Of a stretch of 64,000 nucleotides of DNA, positions 35,916 through 43,750 are shown piece by piece. This DNA is from Alphaproteobacteria bacterium (GTDB lineage Bacteria; Pseudomonadota; Alphaproteobacteria; UBA8366; Aestuariispiraceae), in NCBI GenBank assembly GCA_006844765.1, contig SPJV01000098.1, forward strand, positions 36,247 through 100,246, in the 5' to 3' direction. The translations under genes and the position numbers were made by a program. A model generated the notes under the pieces. The model was not told where the DNA came from and did no database searches. It worked only from the letters and a program-made list of their open reading frames with translations. How positions within the stretch are numbered: the first letter of the stretch is position 1; the number at the start of each line of letters is the position of its first letter.

Positions 35916-36677
35916 ATGCTGAAAGCAGCGCTTACAGCGGAATTATTCGTTACGGTCATGGTGTTTTGCCGAATTGGCGCGGCCTTCATTACACTTCCGT
36001 CAATTGGCGAGACCTTCTTGAGCCCGCGGGCAAGGCTTGCTTTCGCCGTTTTCCTATCGATCGTCTCAGCACCAATCATTGCGCCTTTGATCCCCGATAT
36101 ACCGAACGATATTCCGACCTTGTTTAAGATCATATTGGGGGAAATTTTGATCGGCGCGTTCATCGGCGGTGCGGCCCGGATCATGATGGGAGCTCTGGCG
36201 GTCGCCGGGACCGTCATTGCCTTCCTGACAGGCCTGTCCTCCGCATTGTTGTTTAACCCGTTATTGGCTGATCAGGGTGCGATACATTCGGTTTTTCTTA
36301 CTCTATTGGGGTTGTTGCTGATCTTCGCGACAGACATGCATCATTTATTGATCCGCATGACATTGGAGAGTTACACGGTTTTCGAGGCTGGTGAGTTCCC
36401 AATGGTTGGCGATATGGCGGATGTTATTGCCAGGATTACGGCGGATTCTTTCGCCTTGGGCGTTCAGATGGCATCGCCGATTATCGTGGTCGCCGTGATG
36501 TTTTATGTTTTGCTCGGTCTTTTGGCGCGATTGATGCCGCAGATGCAGGTCTTTTTTATCGCCATGCCGCTACAGATTCTCATTGGAACCTTTGTGTTGA
36601 TGATTACGCTGGGCGCAATGATGTTATGGTTCATGCGCCAGTATGCGGAGTTGATCGCGAAATTTCTGCCTGCATAG
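35916..36677 (+). CDS. fliR: Flagellar export apparatus protein FliR
   Basis: Core membrane subunit of the flagellar export gate, 253 residues with about six hydrophobic helices. Conserved pieces: RIGAAFITLPSIGETFLSPRARL near the start, the GEILIGAFIGGAARIMMGAL helix, and SPIIVVAVMFYVLLGLLARLMPQMQVFF. Starts 15 bases after fliQ. Confidence 0.95.
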   Translation: MLKAALTAELFVTVMVFCRIGAAFITLPSIGETFLSPRARLAFAVFLSIVSAPIIAPLIPDIPNDIPTLFKIILGEILIGAFIGGAARIMMGALAVAGTVIAFLTGLSSALLFNPLLADQGAIHSVFLTLLGLLLIFATDMHHLLIRMTLESYTVFEAGEFPMVGDMADVIARITADSFALGVQMASPIIVVAVMFYVLLGLLARLMPQMQVFFIAMPLQILIGTFVLMITLGAMMLWFMRQYAELIAKFLPA

Positions 36678-36749
36678 GGATTACGCCGAAACTGATTTGA
36701 TGCCGAATTTGGGGAGGGCCCCTTCAGACCGGCATAGAGGAACGGGGCG

Positions 36750-37826
36750 ATGTCTGATCAACCGGATGAGTCGCAGAAAACCGAAGAACCGACCTCTAAA
36801 CGCTTGCGGGATGCGCGGGACCGGGGGCAGGTAGCCACCAGTCGTGAGCTTAACACATGGATTATTCTGTTCGGGACCGGCATCCTGATCGCGATGGCGT
36901 CCCCGATGTTTTTCCGGGACGTACGCGGACTTCTTCTCAGCTTCATTTCGCGCCCCCATAGTTTCCCCACTGATACGGCGGCGCTTGGCCATCTGCTGAC
37001 AGAGTTCCTGCTTGAGCTCTTGTTGATCATGGCGCTGCCATTCGGCGTTTTGTTCGCCTTGGCGCTCGCTGCGGGGCTCATGCAGAACGGGCTTCTCTTC
37101 GCGGTGAAGCAATTGGAGCCGAAACTGGAAAAACTCTCTTTGATCAAGGGGGTTCAGCGTCTCTTCTCCATGAAGCAGATGGTTGAATTCTTCAAAGGGA
37201 TGTTCAAGATCACGCTGGTCGGGGTGATCGGTGTCCTCCTGCTGCTGCCGGAAATTGGGCGTCTGGATACCTTGCCGACCATGGAAGCCGGCGAAATTTT
37301 GGACGAGATCTTGGCGCTCGTCATACGCGTCTTTATTGCGGTTCTGGCTGTCTTATTGGCGATTACCATTGCCGATGTCGTTTATCAGCGGATGGAGCAT
37401 ATGAAGCAGCTCCGCATGACGAAGCAGGAAGTGAAGGAAGAATTTAAGAACACGGAAGGCGATCCGCAGATTAAGTCACGGTTGCGTCAGATCCGGGCCG
37501 AACGGTCGCGCCAGCGCATGATGCAAGCCGTGCCGGAAGCGGATGTCGTGGTTACCAACCCGACCCATTTCGCGATCGCGTTGAAGTATAATCCAGATGA
37601 AATGGAAGCCCCGAAATGCTTGGCGAAGGGACAGGATGTCCTGGCGCATCGGATGCGGGATCTGGCAGATGAGCATGACGTCCCGATTGTTGAGAACCCG
37701 CCCCTTGCCCGCGCGCTCTATGCGTCGGTTGAGGTCGATGACTTCATCCCACCCGAGCACTATGAAGCCGTCGCTAAGGTAATCTCCTACGTCTTCCAGG
37801 TTAAAGGAAAGACAATGCCGACATGA
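36750..37826 (+). CDS. flhB: Flagellar export switch protein FlhB
   Basis: Membrane protein that switches export from rod/hook to filament substrates. 358 residues: N-terminal SQKTEEPTSKRLRDARDRGQ, four membrane helices (about 30-210), and a cytoplasmic domain with the self-cleaving NPTH motif at residues 270-273. Last of the three export genes here; other flagellar genes must lie elsewhere. A CckA-like kinase gene follows 16 bases after its stop. Confidence 0.96.
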   Translation: MSDQPDESQKTEEPTSKRLRDARDRGQVATSRELNTWIILFGTGILIAMASPMFFRDVRGLLLSFISRPHSFPTDTAALGHLLTEFLLELLLIMALPFGVLFALALAAGLMQNGLLFAVKQLEPKLEKLSLIKGVQRLFSMKQMVEFFKGMFKITLVGVIGVLLLLPEIGRLDTLPTMEAGEILDEILALVIRVFIAVLAVLLAITIADVVYQRMEHMKQLRMTKQEVKEEFKNTEGDPQIKSRLRQIRAERSRQRMMQAVPEADVVVTNPTHFAIALKYNPDEMEAPKCLAKGQDVLAHRMRDLADEHDVPIVENPPLARALYASVEVDDFIPPEHYEAVAKVISYVFQVKGKTMPT

Positions 37827-37842
37827 TGAGCGAGGTGCCAAC

Positions 37843-39561
37843 ATGCGGGATCGATTGACGGCAAAACCAATTGCGTTTGCGGCGGGCGTTATCGCGATTG
37901 GGGGCTGTGCCGCGGCGCTGTTTTCACGTGGAGAAGGGGAGCTGGCAGCCATCATTTCGACCGGATTGGCTGTACTGATTGCCGTTGTTTGGCGTTACTC
38001 AATTACAGACCGGGGCAAGCAAGCCGAGATGGCGCTGCGTTTGTCTGGCGCGGAACGGGCGCTTAAGAGCGCACCTTTCGGTGTTGCGAGCTTGGATGGG
38101 GAGGGGTGCTTCAAAGAAACAAATGAGGCATTTCGGCAGTTGTTCGATCGGTCGGAACTTCGCGATCAATCATTAATGTCCTTTGTTGTTGAGGATGATG
38201 TCCCTGAATTGACGGCTCGACTGAAAGAATTGGAGACTGTGGGAACAGACGCAACGCCGCCGATTGATGTCTCCCTCGCCGGTGTTATGGATGATGGGAT
38301 TCCGCGCGCGATTACCCTTTATCCCCGACGCGCCGTTGGGGCGGAGGGCGATGGTGAGGTGATGCTGCATGCGGTCGATGCGACAGAACGTCGGCGCCTG
38401 GAAACCCAGTTCGTGCAATCTCAGAAAATGCAGGCGGTCGGTCAACTGGCCGGCGGGATCTCTCATGACTTCAATAATCTGCTGACGGGTATCATTGGAT
38501 TTTGTGACCTCCTATTACAGCGGCATCAGCCGGGGGAGGCCTCTTTTGGTGATGCGATGCAGATTAAACACAGTGCGAATAGAGCGGCAGGACTGACTCG
38601 CCAGCTACTGGCTTTCTCCAGACAGCAATCGCTGGAAGCCCGGCCGATTGATTTGACCGAAGTCCTGGCGGAGCTTTCGCATCTGTTGCGCCGGCTGTTG
38701 GGGGACTCCGTTGATCTGAATGTGTTGCATGGCCGGGACCTTTGGGCGGTGCGGGCCGATCCGGGTAAAATTGAACAGATGGTCATCAATCTGGCGGTCA
38801 ATGCGCGCGATGCGATGCCGGATGGGGGGAAGCTCTCTATTCAAACGGATAACTTCACAGCGCGAAAAAGCTATACGATGCGGGGGGAGACACTGGCGCC
38901 TGGAGACTATGTCTGTCTTGTGGTGTCGGATACCGGGACAGGGATGCCGGATGACGTTCTTTCCCGTATCTTTGAGCCATTCTTCACCACAAAAGATGTG
39001 GGTGAGGGGACCGGGCTCGGCCTCGCCATGGTTTATGGCAGCATCCAGCAAATGGGTGGCCGGGTCTTTGCTCAATCGGATGGGCCGGGAACGGGAACCC
39101 GCTTGTCACTCTATTTCCCCCGCTCGATGGAAGAGGTTGAAGTCGGTAGCATTGAAGATGACGGAGAGGCGGCGACAGGCGATGTAACCGGCGTTGGGAG
39201 TATTTTGCTTGTCGAAGATGAAGATGCGGTCAGGCTGTTTTGTGCCCGTGCTCTGCGCGCCAAGGGATACCATGTCACTGAGGCTCGGACCGGCGAGGCA
39301 GCCTTGGAAATTCTTGCGGATCAAGATTTCGATCTGTTGCTGACCGATATGATGATGCCGAACGTTGACGGCGCAACCCTGATCCGAGAGGCGCGCAAGA
39401 AACGGCCGGAGCTGCCCGTCGTCTGCGTCTCCGGTTACACAAGAGAGAGCATTGCGCGTGATACGGACGGCATTCCAAATCTGCGGTTCCTCGCCAAACC
39501 ATTCTCGCTCAAGCAGCTTGCGGCAACGGTGAAGGCAGCCTTCGAATCGAATGGCGAGTAA
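37843..39561 (+). CDS. cckA: CckA-like hybrid histidine kinase (PAS, HisKA, HATPase, receiver)
   Basis: Probable cell-cycle kinase that phosphorylates ChpT and then CtrA/CpdR in alphaproteobacteria. 572 residues: two N-terminal membrane helices (about 9-28 and 35-50), PAS-like domain (about 65-190), HisKA with His208 in AVGQLAGGISHDFNNLLTG (the CckA-type motif), HATPase with N box INLAVNARDAMPDGG, DTGTGMP and GTGLGLAMVYG, and a C-terminal receiver with Asp502 in LLTDMMMPNVDG. The PAS part is shorter than in Caulobacter CckA. Located right after flhB, which may couple its expression to flagellar genes. It could also be a paralogue. Confidence 0.85.
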   Translation: MRDRLTAKPIAFAAGVIAIGGCAAALFSRGEGELAAIISTGLAVLIAVVWRYSITDRGKQAEMALRLSGAERALKSAPFGVASLDGEGCFKETNEAFRQLFDRSELRDQSLMSFVVEDDVPELTARLKELETVGTDATPPIDVSLAGVMDDGIPRAITLYPRRAVGAEGDGEVMLHAVDATERRRLETQFVQSQKMQAVGQLAGGISHDFNNLLTGIIGFCDLLLQRHQPGEASFGDAMQIKHSANRAAGLTRQLLAFSRQQSLEARPIDLTEVLAELSHLLRRLLGDSVDLNVLHGRDLWAVRADPGKIEQMVINLAVNARDAMPDGGKLSIQTDNFTARKSYTMRGETLAPGDYVCLVVSDTGTGMPDDVLSRIFEPFFTTKDVGEGTGLGLAMVYGSIQQMGGRVFAQSDGPGTGTRLSLYFPRSMEEVEVGSIEDDGEAATGDVTGVGSILLVEDEDAVRLFCARALRAKGYHVTEARTGEAALEILADQDFDLLLTDMMMPNVDGATLIREARKKRPELPVVCVSGYTRESIARDTDGIPNLRFLAKPFSLKQLAATVKAAFESNGE

Positions 39562-39783
39562 CACCGAATTTTCCACCCGATAAGTCAATCCTGAGAAAAT
39601 TTGATTTGGATTTTGTTCACGGAACATCTTCCGTATAAACCCAGAATATGCGAAGTGGTTGTTCTCATTGAAGGATTTTCATATCTAAAAATGGGACAAA
39701 AAAAGAACTTGTGAAAAAGAACACTTTGTGTACATTGGCGCCGTTGCACCGGTCCACGGGCTATGGGAAGAAGGAGCGAACGG

Positions 39784-40947
39784 ATGACGCAGTCAGCGCT
39801 AAAACTTGTTGCATCGGATGCGGATAAGGCATCGGGAAAAAACGGCGGCAAGCAATCCGGTAAGAGAACGGATAAGGACGACATGGATAAGCAGAAGGCA
39901 CTTGAAGCGGCCTTGAGCCAGATCGAACGCTCTTTCGGTAAGGGCTCCATCATGAAGCTCGGCCAACAGAGTGCGCTCGATATCGAAGCGATCCCGACGG
40001 GGTCGTTGGGGCTTGATATCGCGCTTGGCATTGGCGGTTTGCCGAAAGGCCGGGTGATTGAAATCTTCGGACCGGAAAGTTCCGGTAAAACCACCTTGGC
40101 GCTACATCTCGTGGCTGAGTCTCAAAAGCTTGATGGCGCCTGCGCCTTTATTGACGCAGAGCATGCGCTGGACCCGGTCTATGCGAAGAAGCTTGGCGTC
40201 AATGTCGATGAACTGCTGATTTCTCAGCCTGATGCTGGGGAACAAGCGTTGGAGATTGCTGACACACTCGTGCGCTCCGGTGCCATTGATGTGCTTGTTA
40301 TCGACTCCGTTGCCGCCCTCGTGCCGCGCGCCGAATTGGAAGGGGAGATGGGCGACAGCCATGTCGGCCTTCAGGCGCGCTTGATGAGCCAGGCGCTCCG
40401 CAAACTCACCGGTTCAATCAAGAAATCCAACTGTATGGTGATCTTCATCAACCAGATTCGGATGAAGATTGGCGTGATGTTCGGTAGTCCGGAAACGACA
40501 ACGGGCGGGAATGCGCTGAAATTCTATGCTTCGGTCCGGTTGGATATCCGCCGTATTGGACAGATCAAGGACCGGGATGAGGTTGTTGGTAACCAGACCC
40601 GGGTCAAGGTTGTGAAGAACAAGGTCGCCCCGCCGTTCCGGCTTGTCGAATTTGATATCATGTATGGCGAGGGGATCTCCAAGACGGGTGAGCTTCTCGA
40701 CCTCGGTGTCAATGCCGGCTTGGTCGAGAAGTCCGGCGCCTGGTTCTCCTGTGACGGTCAACGTATTGGCCAGGGTCGGGAGAATGCCAAGCGGTTCTTC
40801 CGCGACAATCCCGATGTTGCGCTGAAGCTGGAGCGCAAGATTCGGGAGAACGCGGGAATCCTCTCCTCGGCCATGCTTGAAGGGCCGGAGGGGCAAGAGG
40901 AAGCGGATGCGAAGCTCGGCCCGGAGGATGCTCCAAAAGACAGCTAA
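39784..40947 (+). CDS. recA: Recombinase RecA
   Basis: ATP-dependent strand-exchange protein for homologous recombination and the co-protease for LexA. 387 residues. Walker A GPESSGKTT at about residues 98-106, FIDAEHALDPVYAKKLGV, VIDSVAALVPRAELEG (Walker B) and the FINQIRMKIGVMFG L2 region. The start at 39784 adds about 33 residues before the usual MDKQKALEAALSQIE; it is preferred because AAGGAG stands 7 bases upstream. Upstream I found no GTTC-N7-GTTC SOS box; GAAC-N10-GAAC at 39705-39722 is the closest element. Confidence 0.97.
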   Translation: MTQSALKLVASDADKASGKNGGKQSGKRTDKDDMDKQKALEAALSQIERSFGKGSIMKLGQQSALDIEAIPTGSLGLDIALGIGGLPKGRVIEIFGPESSGKTTLALHLVAESQKLDGACAFIDAEHALDPVYAKKLGVNVDELLISQPDAGEQALEIADTLVRSGAIDVLVIDSVAALVPRAELEGEMGDSHVGLQARLMSQALRKLTGSIKKSNCMVIFINQIRMKIGVMFGSPETTTGGNALKFYASVRLDIRRIGQIKDRDEVVGNQTRVKVVKNKVAPPFRLVEFDIMYGEGISKTGELLDLGVNAGLVEKSGAWFSCDGQRIGQGRENAKRFFRDNPDVALKLERKIRENAGILSSAMLEGPEGQEEADAKLGPEDAPKDS

Positions 40948-41059
40948 TCATGAATGCAAATCATGAATGTTGAGTTTGCCTGAGGTCCGCCTCCCCGCAG
41001 CGTGGTTCGCGTGTGTTCAACACCTTACGAAATCGCTTCGGTTTGCTTCAAAGAGAGCC

Positions 41060-41088
41060 GCTCTTCTTCCCGCTTACGGGGTGAGAGC
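41060..41088 (+). other. Structured hairpin in the recA downstream region
   Basis: GCTCT (41060-41064) pairs with AGAGC (41084-41088), enclosing CCCG/CGGG around a CTTA loop. An overlapping AGAG/CTCT pairing is a competing fold. It lies 110 bases after the recA stop and 40 before the terminator: either a 3' UTR element or part of a small RNA. Confidence 0.4.
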
Positions 41089-41129
41089 GAATAACGGAAG
41101 GCAAGTGGTCACTGGCAGAGCACCGGCGT

Positions 41130-41169
41130 ACCGGCCCGTGGAGGATACCTCCCGGGCCGGTCGCTTTTT
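41130..41169 (+). terminator. Strong rho-independent terminator downstream of recA
   Basis: ACCGGCCCG/CGGGCCGGT (9 pairs), a bulged T, then GGAGG/CCTCC (5 pairs) around an ATA loop, followed by CGCTTTTT. It is about 180 bases after the recA stop and also separates recA from the convergent TetR gene. Confidence 0.9.
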
Positions 41170-41205
41170 GTGGAACTGGGGTCGACCCGAAAATTGTGTT
41201 CAGGC

Positions 41206-41826
41206 TCATGCCTTTGAGGGCGCGGCACTGCTGATCCCGGCTAGAAATACATGCAGAAGGCGTGGCGCAATCTCCTGGGCGGTCATCCCTGTGACGAAGG
41301 AAAGCTTTCCGTCTACCGCTAAACTCGTGATCCCGTGCAGGCTGGCCCAGAGAACCCGCGTATCTTTGGCGGTTTGGTCTTCCTGGCCAGCTGGGTAGAG
41401 CGGTGCCAGTGCGCTACTCAAAATGCTCAGAACACGCCCGATCTTATCCATGTACCAGGCGGGGGCCTCTGTATCCGCCGATAGTTGGAAGTCGAACAAG
41501 GCCCGCCACAGCTCTACATTCTGTTCGATATAACCAAGATAGGCGGATAACAGCGCTTCTATATAGGGCCTTGGCGCTTCGCCTATTGGAAGTGGCACGG
41601 CGGCCAAGGCATCGCGCAGGCCGTCAATTGTAGCAGCATTCATATGGATGATCATGTCATCCTGATTGTGGAAAATGTTATAAAGAGTGCCGGGCGAGTA
41701 CCCAATTTCCTGGGCGACACGCCGCGCAGTCAGGGCTTCCAGCCCGTGCTGGGCGACAATGCTCCGCGCCGCTGTAAGTGCCATGTCATACAATTCATCC
41801 CGGCTATGATCAGACCGCCGCGCCAT
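41206..41826 (-). CDS. TetR-family transcriptional regulator
   Basis: 206 residues. The N-terminal helix-turn-helix ALTARRVAQEIGYSPGTLYNIFHNQDDMI is typical TetR; the C-terminal part (ALFDFQLSADTEAPAWYMD...LWASLHGITSLAVDGKL) contains the WASLHG segment of the TetR C-terminal WHG family. Ligand unknown. A TGAACA/TGTTCA palindrome lies 28 bases upstream of its start, in the divergent gap to the ThDP decarboxylase genes, which it may regulate with itself. Confidence 0.92.
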   Translation of the reverse strand: MARRSDHSRDELYDMALTAARSIVAQHGLEALTARRVAQEIGYSPGTLYNIFHNQDDMIIHMNAATIDGLRDALAAVPLPIGEAPRPYIEALLSAYLGYIEQNVELWRALFDFQLSADTEAPAWYMDKIGRVLSILSSALAPLYPAGQEDQTAKDTRVLWASLHGITSLAVDGKLSFVTGMTAQEIAPRLLHVFLAGISSAAPSKA

Positions 41827-41853
41827 GGATTCTTCTCCCGGATTCCAAGCAAG

Positions 41854-41866
41854 TGAACACTGTTCA
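41854..41866. promoter_or_regulatory. Candidate TetR operator
   Basis: TGAACACTGTTCA: perfect 6-base inverted arms around one central base, the usual shape of TetR-family sites. It lies 28-40 bases upstream of the tetR-like start and about 145 bases from the decarboxylase start. Confidence 0.5.
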
Positions 41867-42010
41867 GATAATGGCTGGTATGGCGGTGTTTTGCACGCAA
41901 ATTTGTTGGGCGCCCTTCGTTCGGTTGAGCACTGCTTGCCTCCCTGAATTCAACAGGGCATCGTGGCGCCCGTTGTGTTCTGATTGATGTCATAGGGAGG
42001 GTCGTTGTCC

Positions 42011-42553
42011 GTGGATAGTGCCGATCATGGGTGGCAGCGCGACATCCATCACGTTTTCAAACAGCGCGCGGTTCGCCAGGTTGCTTATGTCCCTGATGCG
42101 GGCCATGCAGGCCTGATCCGGGCTTGCGAGTCGGACCCTGAAATCACCGCGAGCGTTCTAACCACCGAAGAGGAGGGCATTGCACTTCTGTCAGGGGCTT
42201 GGCTCGGTGGGCAGGCGGGCGCGCTTCTGATGCAAAGCAGCGGCGTCGGGAACTGTATCAACATGTTGTCGCTTGCGGCGACCTGCCGCTTTCCGCTGCT
42301 GATGTTGGTAACGATGCGGGGAGAGTGGGGTGAATTTAACCCCTGGCAGATCACGATGGGGCAAGCGGTCCCGGACATTCTCTCCCGCGCGGGTGTAGAT
42401 GTGTATCGCGCGGACAAGGCGGAGGATGTTGGGGAAACCGTGGCCGGTGCCGCTGGCATTGCGTTTGACGGTGAGCGTATGGTGGCCGTGTTGCTGGGAC
42501 AGCGACTGATCGGCGCCAAGCGTTGGACATCGGATGGGGAGGAAAGCGAATGA
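42011..42553 (+). CDS. ThDP-dependent decarboxylase, alpha (PYR-domain) subunit; sulfopyruvate/phosphonopyruvate decarboxylase-like
   Basis: 180 residues, the pyrimidine-binding half of a thiamine diphosphate decarboxylase encoded as a separate subunit, as in sulfopyruvate decarboxylase (ComD). The glutamate in LTTEEEGIALLSGAWLGGQ would activate ThDP; ALLMQSSGVGNCINMLSL is the typical loop. The substrate is not certain: sulfopyruvate, phosphonopyruvate or another 2-oxoacid. Start is GTG 42011 (or TTG 42005), both behind AGGGAGG. Its stop overlaps the beta-subunit ATG as ATGA. No taurine, sulfopropanediol or phosphonate genes are in the window. Confidence 0.75.
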   Translation: MDSADHGWQRDIHHVFKQRAVRQVAYVPDAGHAGLIRACESDPEITASVLTTEEEGIALLSGAWLGGQAGALLMQSSGVGNCINMLSLAATCRFPLLMLVTMRGEWGEFNPWQITMGQAVPDILSRAGVDVYRADKAEDVGETVAGAAGIAFDGERMVAVLLGQRLIGAKRWTSDGEESE

Positions 42554-43158
42554 CCGCGTCGGCCGAAATGAATGGGCTCGACCGACGGGCAGCGGTCCGT
42601 CAGTTGCTGCAGCACCGTGATGCAGGCGCCACTGAAACAGGGCCAGGTTTGGTCATAACCGGCCTTGGTTCCGCGACCTGGGATGTTGCCGCTGCCGGCG
42701 ATCGCGATGAAACATTCTATTTGTGGGGTGCCATGGGCGGAGCCGTTGCCATGGGGTTGGGCCTGGCACTTGCCCGGCCGGAAAAGGCCGTGGCTGTCAT
42801 AACTGGTGATGGGGAGGCGTTGATGGGCATGGGCGCGCTAGCAACGGCTGCGCGGCATGCCCCTGACAATTTGACCATCGCCGTGCTGGACAATGGGCTC
42901 TATGGCGAGACCGGCATGCAATCAAGTGCTGCAAGCGGCACCGTTGATTTGGTAGCCCTCGCCCAGTCATGCGGGATTGTGGATGCATGCTCCCTGGAAG
43001 ATGAAGCGGCGCTTGAGAGTTTCTCCAAACGCGTCTTCGATGGCGCGGGACTTAAGTTTGCCCGGATAGCAATTTCAGAGGCGATGCCGGAGCGGGTCTT
43101 GCCGATGCGCGACGGCGTACTTTTGAAGGCACGATTTCGCTCAGCGCTCGATCTATAG
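42550..43158 (+). CDS. ThDP-dependent decarboxylase, beta (PP-domain) subunit
   Basis: 202 residues, the diphosphate-binding half of the same enzyme (ComE-like). The metal/ThDP motif GDGEALMGMGALATAARHAPDN (GDG...N with about 27 residues spacing) is clear, and LWGAMGGAVAMGLGLALA precedes it. The ATG at 42550 overlaps the alpha stop as ATGA, so the subunits are made in equal amounts. The upstream frame start at 42523 lies inside the alpha gene and is not used. Confidence 0.78.
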   Translation: MTASAEMNGLDRRAAVRQLLQHRDAGATETGPGLVITGLGSATWDVAAAGDRDETFYLWGAMGGAVAMGLGLALARPEKAVAVITGDGEALMGMGALATAARHAPDNLTIAVLDNGLYGETGMQSSAASGTVDLVALAQSCGIVDACSLEDEAALESFSKRVFDGAGLKFARIAISEAMPERVLPMRDGVLLKARFRSALDL

Positions 43159-43403
43159 GCAATACGGGCTTTTTGCTCCAAGACGCGCCCCAACATTTGC
43201 TCCTTGTGTGCCGCGATATCGGGCAAATACCGGAGTCTGAGAGGTGGAGTGTGACCGTCATCACATAGGCATTCGAATGTCCCGTACCCAGCATTGCACA
43301 GCATAACGATGCCCCCCATTTTGAAGGCAGACACAGGAAGCGGTGATTTTGGGACGCGACCTGAAGCCGTTTTGGACCTGCAGCAGCCTGGGGAGGCGTG
43401 TTG

Positions 43404-43664
43404 ATGATGAATGTCTTGGAACCAAGCGATTGTGGCGCCACGGATCGGGCGCCGGTATCCCGCGCATGTGAAGATGCTGCGGCCTTTCTTGGATATCGCG
43501 TGGAAAAGGGCAAAGGCTCTAAAGCCTCCTACACTGTCCTGGTTGATGAAGAGAGTGGTAAGGCACGAACTTTTTCCAGCCGTGGGGCATTGTCAGCGGT
43601 TCTTTGTCTGGAACTGATGGAAGCTGCGGGCTTCCGCGATAAGACGCAAATCAAGAACGCGTAG
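43404..43664 (+). CDS. Hypothetical small protein, 86 residues
   Basis: Not recognised. Soluble, no signal peptide, with a possible small alpha-beta fold: helix (CEDAAAFLGYRVEK), strands (ASYTVLVDEESGKARTFSS), helix (GALSAVLCLELMEAAGF). The ATG at 43404 is 7 bases after GGGAGG; GTG and TTG codons just upstream are in frame. It lies 245 bases after the decarboxylase beta gene and before the caspase-like gene, on the same strand, with no clear link to either. Confidence 0.65.
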   Translation: MMNVLEPSDCGATDRAPVSRACEDAAAFLGYRVEKGKGSKASYTVLVDEESGKARTFSSRGALSAVLCLELMEAAGFRDKTQIKNA

Positions 43665-43750
43665 TCAAATCGCACATGATTTTCCGGCTCGGTTGCGAGC
43701 CGCTTCCCTAGATGGCATCATTCGGCTCCGGCAGGGCAAGGGCCGATGAT

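Noticed and set aside
39705..39722. GAAC-N10-GAAC upstream of recA as an SOS box
   Set aside because: The alphaproteobacterial LexA box has GTTC-N7-GTTC; the spacing here is three bases too long, and no other copy fits.
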